Shown here piece after piece: positions 9,952 through 18,998 of a stretch of 64,000 nt of DNA (position 1 is its first letter; each line of letters begins with the position of its first letter). Below the pieces are notes generated by a model, which saw only the letters and a list, made by a program, of their open reading frames with translations, searched no databases and had not been told where the DNA came from. Source of the stretch: Candidatus Poribacteria bacterium (lineage in GTDB: Bacteria > Poribacteria > WGA-4E > UBA9662); NCBI GenBank assembly GCA_002709695.1, contig PAQF01000005.1:15464-79463 (forward strand), read 5' to 3'. The translations under genes were made by a program, and so were the position numbers.

Positions 9952-10800
9952 CTAACTTTCTTTTGGTAACTGTAATAAACCACTCGATCGCATCCAGTCT
10001 TGCAATCGATGATGCCAGCTTGAAACAGGATCCTCGGAAGGACGAATACCATAACCGTGACCACCTACAGCATAAATATGCGCTTCGGCAGGAACACCTG
10101 CTTGCTTGAATTGATTTAGCAACATGCCTGTTTGTACCCCCCGATAACTGTCATCGAAGGTTACCGCCATAAAGGCGGGCGGGGTATTTTGACTGATTTT
10201 TACCAAAGAGCCTAATTCTGGACGATCATCACTGTAGTTTGGCCCGAGATAAGCCGCATAAATCGGACAAACAAAATTAGGCCGGGAACTAACATCATCT
10301 ATAGTGTCTACACCTCCATAACTGTCTAACTGATATTGTGTTGCTACCATCAACGAAAGATGCGCTCCGGCAGAGAAACCCAGCAGGCCAATACGCTCAG
10401 GATCAATATTCCATCCCGCTGCGTTGTAACGAACCAAACGCATGGCACGTTGCCCATCTTGCATGGGTTCTCGGTGTGGATACTCAGGATGACGTCGAGG
10501 CACACGATACTTCAACACCGCTGCAGAGACACCAAAACTGTTGAACCATTCAGCTAATTCCAGCCCCTCCTTGGGCCATGCTAGGATATTGTAACCACCA
10601 CCGGGACACACCACAACGCAACAACCATTTGCTGTTTCAGACGACGCCGGATAAAGGGTTAATGTTGGTGTTTCTACCCAAGTAAGGTGCTCCTCGGTTT
10701 GTTGTTTTTTTAATTGTTCAATCTGCTCATCAGGAAGTACCCTAGCGTCAGTGGGCAGACCGTTTGGCCATAAATCAATCTCGAATCTGTCATTTTCCAT
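9952..10800 (-). CDS. Alpha/beta hydrolase, BD-FAE/acetyl-xylan-esterase-like
   Basis: About 282 residues with no signal peptide, so probably cytoplasmic. The oxyanion motif CPGGGYNILAW and the nucleophile elbow GFSAGAHLS (Ser in GxSxG form) are clear, as is the catalytic His in GGHGYG near the C-terminus. The N-terminal LYPASSETANGCCVVVCPGG pattern is typical of the BD-FAE branch that removes acetyl or feruloyl groups from plant or algal sugars. The ATG at 10800 has only a weak GAAAGAAG upstream. The next gene upstream on the same strand is the DUF1080 sugar hydrolase, across a 350-base gap. Confidence 0.85.
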   Translation of the reverse strand: MENDRFEIDLWPNGLPTDARVLPDEQIEQLKKQQTEEHLTWVETPTLTLYPASSETANGCCVVVCPGGGYNILAWPKEGLELAEWFNSFGVSAAVLKYRVPRRHPEYPHREPMQDGQRAMRLVRYNAAGWNIDPERIGLLGFSAGAHLSLMVATQYQLDSYGGVDTIDDVSSRPNFVCPIYAAYLGPNYSDDRPELGSLVKISQNTPPAFMAVTFDDSYRGVQTGMLLNQFKQAGVPAEAHIYAVGGHGYGIRPSEDPVSSWHHRLQDWMRSSGLLQLPKES

Positions 10801-11150
10801 TCATCAAACTTCTTTCAGTTTCACCGTGTAAGTTGGGAAAACGAGTTTCATGTAAAAATAACTATTATTCTATAACTATACTAGCATAACTTAAAAGATA
10901 ACACTTTGCTAAAACTAAAAATCAATGACGACAGAAAATTAGACACAAAGTAATATAGTCAAAGTTTATAAACATTCAACATGTGGCTCACTGATACCCA
11001 TGCAAAAAGATGCCCGGTATACGACATTCTATCCCAACTGGCCCATTCGTCACTTTGACGAACACATCACATTGCCAAGTCTTTGACAGCCACTCAAAAA
11101 AGGTTATAAAGACCCAATATCTCATCCAATTCTTCCAGCAAAAGCCAAAA
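10801..11150. other. Intergenic region, no gene seen
   Basis: About 350 bases between two minus-strand genes. A short frame at 10988-11179 overlaps the end of the DUF1080 gene, but it has no Shine-Dalgarno site or recognisable domain and I do not count it as a gene. Confidence 0.4.
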
Positions 11151-11876
11151 TCAAGCAAGTTCCTTGATGTAAACATCACAGAATTGAATCAGACTTGATG
11201 CTGGAGAAAATTCCCCAGTTTCTTTATTGATACCACCATGATGTTGTAGAGCAATGGCCCCTTCCTCGGGCAACCCTGGAGTTTGTGCATCATCAATCAC
11301 TATCTGATCATTTAATACAACATTAACCCGATCTTCCTTCATAGTAATCTCCATTAAATTCCATTCTCCAACCGGGTTATCAGCACACACTTTCGGAACC
11401 GCACTAGCCCTAACTTCGGGAGTCATAGCTTTGTCATTCCTATAGTGCCAAAGTTCTCCAGACCCAACGGGCCAACACCACAAATTAACCTGTCCTTGCG
11501 CCGTACCACGGAGATAAATCCCCGAATCAGCATTGGGACGAAGTTCCTTAATAACCTCACCATTTGCATCCGTTTTATATGAACCATCAGGAAGAATAGT
11601 TGGCATTGGATACAATCCAGATGTTTGCTTAAAACGCCACGAAATCCGAAGAATAAAGTCGACGAAAGTACTTTCAGTCCATAAATTCTTATCACCACTT
11701 GCTTCCGACTGAGCATCATAATCAATGACACCATCCACGACTCTCCAATGCCCATTATCCTTTTCTGGAATCCTCCAACCACTTAAATCTTGCCCATTGA
11801 AAAGTCGAATAAACCCTCTTTCAATAAGTGCTTTATGACTCGCTGATGTGTCTTGTAGCACAATACCCTCCACCAT
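11151..11876 (-). CDS. DUF1080 / 3-keto-disaccharide hydrolase domain protein
   Basis: About 241 residues matching the DUF1080 concanavalin-like fold: an early IRLFNGQDLSGWRI, then GHWRVVDGVIDYDA, a central ADSGIYLRGTAQGQVNLW and a late GAIALQHHGG. The family includes hydrolases that split 3-keto-disaccharides made by Gfo/Idh-type oxidoreductases. No signal peptide is seen, which is unusual because many family members are exported. The start is uncertain: the ATG at 11876 has no Shine-Dalgarno site, while a GTG at 11859-11861 is preceded by GGAGGG. It lies 61 bases after the methyltransferase gene and may be read with it. Confidence 0.85.
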   Translation of the reverse strand: MVEGIVLQDTSASHKALIERGFIRLFNGQDLSGWRIPEKDNGHWRVVDGVIDYDAQSEASGDKNLWTESTFVDFILRISWRFKQTSGLYPMPTILPDGSYKTDANGEVIKELRPNADSGIYLRGTAQGQVNLWCWPVGSGELWHYRNDKAMTPEVRASAVPKVCADNPVGEWNLMEITMKEDRVNVVLNDQIVIDDAQTPGLPEEGAIALQHHGGINKETGEFSPASSLIQFCDVYIKELA

Positions 11877-11937
11877 TTTTATTTAATTTACTGTTCATAA
11901 ATTCCTACGATAATTGCCACGAAAAGCCCCATCTAAT

Positions 11938-13077
11938 TCAATATAATTCATACATTACCAACCGGCCATCAAGACCACCATTAGAAATTTGTTTTCTCCA
12001 TGACGGCTTTAAACCTAAATTCTTAATGTATCTACGCTGACCAAAGTACACATAAGCGGTTGACCCACAACAACGTCGCTTCAGAAAATCACCAAATCTT
12101 TCATAAAAACCACCCAGATCTACATCTTTGCCTGTCCGTATTCCATAGGGAGGATTACAAATGATCGCCTTCCCTTCTATGTTATTAATATCAAACACAT
12201 CCTGTTGTTCAATATTAATAACATTTTCTTCGTCAACTATTGAACAATTATGAGTTGCTGATTTGACAGCTCTCATGGATAAATCACTTCCAGCAACAGT
12301 ATTTTTTGAGAGTGCTATTCTCTTTTGTACACCTTTTTGCTTAACCTCCTCCCAAAGCAATGGATCGAAATCCGGCAACCTTTGAAACCCAAAACTTGGA
12401 CGCAGTAAAGCAGCAGGGGTACGAGAAGCAAACATATACCCTTCGCAAAGCAAGGTCCCGGATCCACAAAATGGATCATACAAAGGCATACTACCATCCC
12501 AACCAGAATACTTAATAATGGCTGCCGCTAAGGTCTCAATCATTGGAGCTAGCACAGATTCCTTACGATAGCCTCGTTTGTGCAATGACCCACCAGAAGT
12601 ATCCAAGCTAATTGTGGCTTTATTTTTTTCGATATGCAGGTTGATCCATAAATCCGGGTTTTTCCGACTAACTGATGGCCGCTCACCCTTGCGTGACCGG
12701 AAGTAATCCACAATAGCATCTTTCAAACGCAAGGCAGCAAATTTTGAATGCTTGATAGCACTATGCGAGACAGTAGCAGAAACAGCAAAAGTTTGAGAAA
12801 CACTTAAAAAATCTTGCCATTCAATTCGTGAAGACACTTTGTAAAGATATCGATCTGAATGACAATCAAACAATATTAATGGAGCTAAAACGCGATGAAT
12901 CAAACGTGATTCAAAATTGATCGTATAAAGGACTTCCGGAGTTGCATCAAAATAGATCCCCCGATAAACCTGACGAGTATCACAGGCACCTAGAAATAGA
13001 ATTTCTTTTTCGGCAATATCTTTTAAATCATCTGCTACCTGAGCAAAATAGCGGTTGGTTTTCTGGTAATTGTACAT
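11938..13077 (-). CDS. THUMP-domain rRNA guanine-N2 methyltransferase (RlmL/YpsC type)
   Basis: About 379 residues. The N-terminal RNA-binding THUMP-like part (FAQVADDLKDIAEKEI, later FAALRLKDAIVDYFR) is followed by a Rossmann methyltransferase domain. That domain has the N-terminal ESVLAPMIETLAAAI motif, the SAM-binding DPFCGSGTLLCEG and the catalytic NPPYGIRTG motif of N2-guanine methyltransferases. The product probably makes m2G in 23S rRNA. It matches single-domain YpsC-like proteins and lacks the C-terminal RlmK half found in E. coli RlmKL. It sits between an SGNH hydrolase and the DUF1080 gene on the same strand. Confidence 0.88.
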   Translation of the reverse strand: MYNYQKTNRYFAQVADDLKDIAEKEILFLGACDTRQVYRGIYFDATPEVLYTINFESRLIHRVLAPLILFDCHSDRYLYKVSSRIEWQDFLSVSQTFAVSATVSHSAIKHSKFAALRLKDAIVDYFRSRKGERPSVSRKNPDLWINLHIEKNKATISLDTSGGSLHKRGYRKESVLAPMIETLAAAIIKYSGWDGSMPLYDPFCGSGTLLCEGYMFASRTPAALLRPSFGFQRLPDFDPLLWEEVKQKGVQKRIALSKNTVAGSDLSMRAVKSATHNCSIVDEENVINIEQQDVFDINNIEGKAIICNPPYGIRTGKDVDLGGFYERFGDFLKRRCCGSTAYVYFGQRRYIKNLGLKPSWRKQISNGGLDGRLVMYELY

Positions 13078-13150
13078 ATACTAAATTTAAGACTACCCAA
13101 ATAAGTCGAAGAAACAACAAACTAAAAACATAATTCCCAATCGTAGTAAT

Positions 13151-14341
13151 TCACTCATAAGCATTTATGACAAAATTAACAATTCGACAGGAATATCCCT
13201 GACTTTGCCTATTCTTTTGGTCAAGTAAACGAACTTCTAGCCGATGTTTCTTCTCCTTTTCCAATTCAGCTTCAAGCATATAAACCCAAGGAATATGTAA
13301 CCCTCGGCTCCATTTGGTATACAAGTCTTGTTTTTGCCATTTGCCATTGTCAACCCGATACTCAACACGCCCAGAATCTGGACCAGCTATAACAAACAAT
13401 CCAACGGCACTGCCTACAAAACTTAACTCAAAACTATCACCTGGATTCTTACCCACCAACATAGGAACATTCACAAAACCCGGTCGTGTTGCACCACCCA
13501 CAGTGTTTTCCCACTTAGGATCCATTATGAAACCATTAACCTTTTCTACATTATCAGGTGATAACAACACACCAGTATCGTAACAGAATTCATCTAATTT
13601 GTCAGGTTGATAATATGCCTTAATTCGACTATTTTCTCCGGTAGACTTACCAACCCAAGCAAATTCAAATAAACGACTAATCGTGCGAAAATAAAGCTGG
13701 TGACCAAAAGGTGATGGATGCAGATCTTTAAAGTCATTTTCCCAAGAAAACTCTTCACGGTTGATACGCTCCGTGACTTCCAACGCAAAATTAATAGAAG
13801 GCAAATTATAATGGACGGCAACCCTTTCGTGATTCTTAATAACTGCCGGTACTTCGCCATTGTTGTATTCCTTCACTTTTTCTGGATCAACAAAATGCAT
13901 TAAAATAATATCAATGTTTGGATTAATGTTTTGAGCATGACGGACAATACCTTCCATACCACGAATTTGCTCTTTATCTGATCTCCCATTATAAAAATCA
14001 TTGACGGCTGCCTCTTCAAACATAAGATCCACTGGTCCATTTTTGAGCACATCACGTGCCAAGCGGTACGCTCCTGGGGTAGATCCAGTCGACGGAATTC
14101 CCGCGTTAATAAAATCAAACTTGGTTTCCGGGAAGCGACGTTCCAATTCAGCACAAACCATGTCTCGCCATCCCGACATGAACGTAATTGATCCTCCTAA
14201 AAACACCACACGACCCATACCTGTACTTTCAAAGACCTGTTTAGAATTCCCCAACCCGCGGCGCAAAACAAAGTAATCTGTATCGCTCACAACAAAACCT
14301 CCAGTAAAAAGAAATGCGCACATAGATGCAAATATTTTCAT
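13151..14341 (-). CDS. Exported SGNH/GDSL-type hydrolase
   Basis: About 396 residues. The N-terminus MKIFASMCAFLFTGGFVVS looks like a signal peptide. SGNH blocks are present: block I FLGGSITF (nucleophile Ser), block II NAGIPSTGS with Gly, block III EEAAVNDF with Asn, and block V KDLHPSPFGHQLY with Asp and His. The C-terminal 150 residues are beta-rich (VGLFVIAGPDSGRVEYRVD) and resemble the carbohydrate-esterase accessory domain seen with such hydrolases. A likely role is deacylating polysaccharide outside the cytoplasm. The ATG is preceded by a GGGGGGA stretch. The gene lies 73 bases before the methyltransferase gene. Confidence 0.85.
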   Translation of the reverse strand: MKIFASMCAFLFTGGFVVSDTDYFVLRRGLGNSKQVFESTGMGRVVFLGGSITFMSGWRDMVCAELERRFPETKFDFINAGIPSTGSTPGAYRLARDVLKNGPVDLMFEEAAVNDFYNGRSDKEQIRGMEGIVRHAQNINPNIDIILMHFVDPEKVKEYNNGEVPAVIKNHERVAVHYNLPSINFALEVTERINREEFSWENDFKDLHPSPFGHQLYFRTISRLFEFAWVGKSTGENSRIKAYYQPDKLDEFCYDTGVLLSPDNVEKVNGFIMDPKWENTVGGATRPGFVNVPMLVGKNPGDSFELSFVGSAVGLFVIAGPDSGRVEYRVDNGKWQKQDLYTKWSRGLHIPWVYMLEAELEKEKKHRLEVRLLDQKNRQSQGYSCRIVNFVINAYE

Positions 14342-14741
14342 ACTAGTATTCCCCCCAAAAGAGCTGTCACTCTAACAAACACGACAGAATCCAAAACACT
14401 AATTACTGAACAATATTAACAAAAAAACAGAGCTAGCCAAATTGCAAATCAATCCAAGTCTGTAAGACTATTAAACACCAACAATCATGCAATCTGATAA
14501 AGAGGTTTCGTTCGACGGTATCCGCACTAATTGACTAATTTATTCGCCTGCCCGAAGCCCCTTCTTGAAAGGTAAATACTAACACTAAGCTGACATCCAA
14601 AACAACAGTTTTCCCTTACCCTCAGACATCTCTATTTATAATACGCATTAAACTCTTATGAGTATCAGATCTTACGAATCTTGATTCAACACATTGGAAC
14701 TTAAATCGAATAATTTCTGTTTAATTCCAAGAACTTTATGC
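14342..14741. other. Divergent intergenic region, no gene seen
   Basis: About 400 bases between the SGNH gene and the MerC gene. Apart from the MerC promoter at its right end I see no structured element or open frame of interest. Confidence 0.4.
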
Positions 14742-14747
14742 TATAAT
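14740..14747 (+). promoter_or_regulatory. Extended -10 promoter of the MerC gene
   Basis: TGCTATAAT (TGnTATAAT, extended -10; TATAAT at 14742-14747) stands about 30 bases before the TTG start at 14777. No good -35 is visible, as is common for extended -10 promoters. Because transcription would begin near 14754, the TTG at 14750 cannot be the start codon. Confidence 0.6.
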
Positions 14748-14776
14748 GTTTGCCTAAGTTTAGGAGACAAGAAAAA

Positions 14777-15175
14777 TTGCAAATCAAAAAGCTTCAAGCA
14801 ACTATGGACAAAGTCGCCATTGGGTTTTCAGTCCTGTGCGCAATACACTGTATGGCCTTGCCCGTTGCTTTAACCATGATCCCTATTCTCGTGGTCACAC
14901 CACTAGGAAGTGAGAATTTCCACCAACTAATGATATGGTTGGTTCTACCTACCAGCAGTCTTGCCTTTACACTGGGATGTCGTCATCACAAAGACCTAGT
15001 CGTAATTCTGCTAGGATGTATTGGCCTGATATTAATCGGGCTGAGTGCGTCTTCGATCGTACACGCTTGGGGTGAAACTGGAGAACGAGTAATCACTCTA
15101 TTAGGCGGGTTAACCTTAGCATTTGCTCACTTTCGCAACCACCGTCTCTGCAGAGCAGATGATTGCGAATCCTAA
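14777..15175 (+). CDS. MerC-domain membrane protein
   Basis: About 132 residues with four hydrophobic segments. The CAIHCMALPV motif in the first segment is the Cys pair that marks the MerC family of metal-ion transporters, and the tail ends with CRADDCES. TTG at 14777 is preceded by AGGAGA with 9-base spacing; an ATG at 14804 is a second option. No MerA, MerR or other mercury gene is nearby, and stand-alone MerC-domain proteins are frequent in marine bacteria, so a mercury role is unproven. Confidence 0.8.
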   Translation: MQIKKLQATMDKVAIGFSVLCAIHCMALPVALTMIPILVVTPLGSENFHQLMIWLVLPTSSLAFTLGCRHHKDLVVILLGCIGLILIGLSASSIVHAWGETGERVITLLGGLTLAFAHFRNHRLCRADDCES

Positions 15176-15388
15176 AGACAACACTTCTGTTGACTCCCCA
15201 TAGCTGAAACAGACCAGCTTTCCCAACCGAAATAGCACCTATCAACTTGCTTGTGTCCATTCGGAAAACCAGCTACCAAATTCCGCATACTCATTCTCTT
15301 TTCAAACTCTCAAAAATCATCGATGTTACTCGCCCGCACAATCAATACCACAAAACCAAATCAATACATTCAGTCACAATATCGTTTT

Positions 15389-16669
15389 TCAATTAACCAA
15401 AGCATTGAATTCACTCTCCTCACTCTTCACACTCAGATCAAGCAACGAAAGTAGTATAAAAATTATAGAAAACAAAATGTACCCGTAAATAACAATAAAT
15501 TCTGAAACAAATACCGAGAAGGAAGCAATGATAATAAAAAGGAAAAACAGGTACTTAACTAAAAAATTTCGGAAATTCCCGTTAACGTTGGAACACTTTT
15601 CCCAATAGATTACCAAAAGGATAAAACAAAATACGCAAGGAACGCTATAATCATATGCAAGTGTAGGATAGATAGTAAGTATAATCCCTGAGCCCATTAA
15701 ATAAGGAATCTGGTACAAGAACTTATTCTTATATCTTCTAATATTCAAATATCCTAGAATAACCAGCAAAAACGGTAATATTTTGACCATAAATCTAGGA
15801 AATAACTTCATCAAGCTAAGCCCCTGAGGCTCATATGTAATCTCCTGATCAAAAAGTCCAATAAAAAAATGAATGCCATAACCAAAATAAAGTTAAAACA
15901 GCAAAACAACCATCAATGGAAACACCGATGCCAGAGAAATACTATATCTTAATTCTTTAATGCTTTTTGAATTTAGCACCCAAAGCAAAATAACCAAAGA
16001 AACAAATGGAAATGAGGTCCACTTGACATAAGCAAACAGTGCTGATAAAAGTATGTAGTATCCATTCCTGTTAAACAACCCTAAAAATAGCCATAAATAA
16101 CTCAGAGAAACATAAAGGGAAAACTGCCCTGGCTCAAAGCATGAAAGGCCCACAGGAGTAAGAAACAAACAAAAGTTTACTAGCAAGATTACAGGAAACA
16201 GATCTTTCCCTATCTACAGAACTTTAAAAGCGTAAATGAAGGATACAAAAAATAACAAGATTTGAATTAAAATGTGCAGGAAACTCGCAAAACCATATTC
16301 GAACTTGCAAAAACTAAGTGAAAAAACTGCATGTATAAAAGGAGCATATCTCGATGGCCTCCACCAAGGATCAAGGGTCTCTTTTGTATAAGCTTTGGCT
16401 AAAGAAGAGAACTCCTGAGAAGGAAAATAAATTTGGGCAAAATCAGCTGCTAACCTTTGAAAAGCCTAATATTTCAATGTAAAAGCATTTTCAGGAACTC
16501 TCATAAAACCATAACGAGGTAAAGGTTTGAGATAAAGCCCAGAAGAGTCTCCATAAATCATATCCTTTGACAAAAGAATAAAATCATACAAACACAAAGG
16601 TTGCAGCAATACAACAAAGGTAATTATGAATGGTTTTCTCACCCTCATTAAAAAGGACACCAATGTCAT
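15389..16669 (-). pseudogene. GT87-like polytopic membrane glycosyltransferase, broken by three in-frame stops
   Basis: One minus-strand frame of 427 codons begins at ATG 16667-16669 and ends at TGA 15389-15391. It is interrupted only by TAG at 16466-16468 (codon 68), TAG at 16214-16216 (codon 152) and TAA at 15893-15895 (codon 259). Reading through the stops gives a continuous multi-pass protein with DPWWRPSRYAPFIHAV and CFEPGQFSLYVSLSYLWLF, which recall the WRYxP and GQ elements of GT87/DUF2029 polyprenol-phosphate-sugar mannosyltransferases. No frameshift was needed. As written it yields only fragments of 67, 97 and 141 residues. The neighbouring intact gene is also a GT-C-like membrane protein, so this may be an envelope polysaccharide locus in decay. 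Confidence 0.7.
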
Positions 16670-16996
16670 ATCCCCAACCTATAAAGCTCCAATTCCAAAA
16701 CAAATAATTCGAAACCTACAATAAAAACAGATAAAAAAACTCTCACTTTACACATCCAGCCCCTAACATACATATCGCACAATAAAACCTTTGCTTTCGT
16801 ACTCCTTATTAGAAATGGGAATATACTGTACTAAGTAATGCAAATTAAGCACGGGAAAAAACGAGGTTAAAAGGCCATTCACGTGGAGAAACTAATTCAC
16901 CGATAACAACTCTCACTTATCCACCCTTTATTGTTACAATTCAAACGATATCGAATTGCAGTACTATCAAAGAATGGTTAATCAAAAAATCTAAGG
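16670..16996. other. Intergenic region, no gene seen
   Basis: About 330 bases between the intact YfhO-like gene and the broken GT87-like gene, both read leftward. It is rich in short A runs and stops, with no clear hairpin or promoter. Confidence 0.35.
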
Positions 16997-18850
16997 TTAT
17001 TCTTCAATTAACCAAAAGACCATACGACTAGTGCATCTAACAAAAAACCAAGGATGAGATATCCAGTTATGCAAGCGAGTCCTTCGGTAAGCTAAGCAGA
17101 TCCATCCCAAGATAACTAAACTTAAAATCGTAATCACCAACCCAAGATAAAAACTACGGGAATAATAACGCAAAGAAATTTGATAGGCACCAAGACGGTC
17201 GAGCCGCAATGCAATTAACCCATCTTTATTGAACAACTTTCCATAATCAGTATGCCAACCAGAATGATAATTTTGATTAATAACCAAGATATCAGGTTTT
17301 TTCAGCTCGACCTGAACACTAATCGAGTTCGGCCGAAATTCACTACTCACACTATTATCAATTCCTAAGAGAAAAGCTTCCCCACGATATTCAGGATTTG
17401 GAAGATAATTGTTGTCCGTACCCACATAATATTTGGGAATAGCATTTTCTTCAAGTGGGACACCTGTATACCAGTCGATTGTTCCTATGTTCCTCAAAAG
17501 ATTGAAGTATGTAATAGCAAAGGGTGGCTCTTTACGATTTCTCTTCAATCCCCAACCCTTTATATGAAAAAATCCTGATTCTAGCTGAGTCGATTGAGGA
17601 CAGGCAAAATTGTAAGTTTCGCTTTGGATTTTTTCTATTCTCGGATAAAGAAATACTATTCCAAGTATAATCAAGATTAAAGCGATTACATGCTCCAACC
17701 ATCGATGAGAAAGTCGACTTAACAGTACAAAAAACTGTCCAGAGGCTACAGCAATAGTAAAAACAATCTGAAAACTAAAATATTTGATAGGTTGCCGAAC
17801 AGCATTAAATATTGGCAAATGCCGCAGTAACTCGAATAAATCAACAGATACATTATTAGCAAGTACCAACCAAACAAACAATATTAGTACTATCCCCCAA
17901 GGCAAAGTTTTTCTCCAAAAAACAAATGTGGAAGCTACAAAAAGGAGAACCGGTAGCCATCCAACTGTGACCAGTCCCTGCCTACCTTTCCACCCAATCG
18001 TTTCCTGCCAAAGCCGTTCAAATGTATAGCCAAAAAAGTTATAGGTTTCAGTATAGAAGAACAAATCAATATTCCCTAAACCACCTTTTTCATTTATGTG
18101 CTCAACAGCTGGTAGAATTCGAACCATTCCAACAAAAAACGTTATGCTTATCACAAGAATAAACACCTTAAGTGGCCGAGCATCAATCCGATCAATCAAC
18201 TTATCCTTAGGAAATACCCCAAACCGCGGAACCAAGTTAAACAAGCAAACCAAGCCAACGTAAAACATCCCCATGAAGCAATTCAATTTCCCATCGGAAA
18301 GCATAGTGTAGAAAACAATTGGCAAAACTATAATTGGAAATCGATAACCACGGCAGGCTAATCCTATCAATAGTAAGCATAAGGGAAGGAAGGTCGCATA
18401 AACTTCGTTGGGATTTCCATCTTGGACTCGCAATGGAACAAACAAACTTAAGCCAAAAACCAATGCCGAAAAAAGTGATCCCCACTCTGTATACCCAAGG
18501 ATACAACGTGTAAAAACATAAGTTGCTAACCCGCCAATTAACAACGAGAAAAAGACAATGAGTTTAAGTCCAATAATGGGATTAAATAAAATTGTAAGCA
18601 AAACTAAAGGGTTTAAAGTTGGATCTTCAGGATCACCCAGTGTCGGGAAACCACCTCCGAGCCAATGAGAACGCATAGGAAAGGTATGGTATTCGATTAA
18701 GCTTTTTCTGATGGCTTCATGACGAGAAGCATACTGAAAAAAATCATTGTCAAAATTCAGCTTACTCCAAGATTTAAAGACAGGTACTGAAGAAAAGGTA
18801 ATAATTATGACGATGATGCTCATGAAAAGAAAATCCGGTACCATCTTCAT
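16997..18850 (-). CDS. YfhO-like polytopic membrane protein (GT-C family)
   Basis: About 617 residues with many transmembrane segments and a soluble C-terminal part. The first periplasmic loop has FDNDFFQYASRHEAIRKSL and MRSHWLGGGFPTLGDPEDP, the acidic-plus-SHWLGGG pattern of YfhO/PMT-like GT-C proteins that move lipid-linked sugars. The C-terminal region (DILVINQNYHSGWHTDYGK) also matches YfhO proteins. AAGG precedes the ATG at 18848-18850 by 7 bases, so the extra two codons up to 18856 are not needed. The acceptor is unknown; glycosylation of an envelope polymer is the most likely role. Confidence 0.8.
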   Translation of the reverse strand: MKMVPDFLFMSIIVIIITFSSVPVFKSWSKLNFDNDFFQYASRHEAIRKSLIEYHTFPMRSHWLGGGFPTLGDPEDPTLNPLVLLTILFNPIIGLKLIVFFSLLIGGLATYVFTRCILGYTEWGSLFSALVFGLSLFVPLRVQDGNPNEVYATFLPLCLLLIGLACRGYRFPIIVLPIVFYTMLSDGKLNCFMGMFYVGLVCLFNLVPRFGVFPKDKLIDRIDARPLKVFILVISITFFVGMVRILPAVEHINEKGGLGNIDLFFYTETYNFFGYTFERLWQETIGWKGRQGLVTVGWLPVLLFVASTFVFWRKTLPWGIVLILFVWLVLANNVSVDLFELLRHLPIFNAVRQPIKYFSFQIVFTIAVASGQFFVLLSRLSHRWLEHVIALILIILGIVFLYPRIEKIQSETYNFACPQSTQLESGFFHIKGWGLKRNRKEPPFAITYFNLLRNIGTIDWYTGVPLEENAIPKYYVGTDNNYLPNPEYRGEAFLLGIDNSVSSEFRPNSISVQVELKKPDILVINQNYHSGWHTDYGKLFNKDGLIALRLDRLGAYQISLRYYSRSFYLGLVITILSLVILGWICLAYRRTRLHNWISHPWFFVRCTSRMVFWLIEE

Positions 18851-18998
18851 AGTCAAACCTTAATACAGAAACGCTCTCGCTCCCAAACTAATTCAACTGG
18901 GAGCTAATACCTACCCCTCATGCTCGGACATTAATAACAACTAGTTTGGCCTTAAATTAAAAGCTGACCTCCAGTGACATACAAAGATCGATCTGTTT

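Noticed and set aside
10988-11179. A 63-codon minus-strand frame overlapping the end of the DUF1080 gene
   Set aside because: It sits in another frame of an intergenic stretch and shows no family features.
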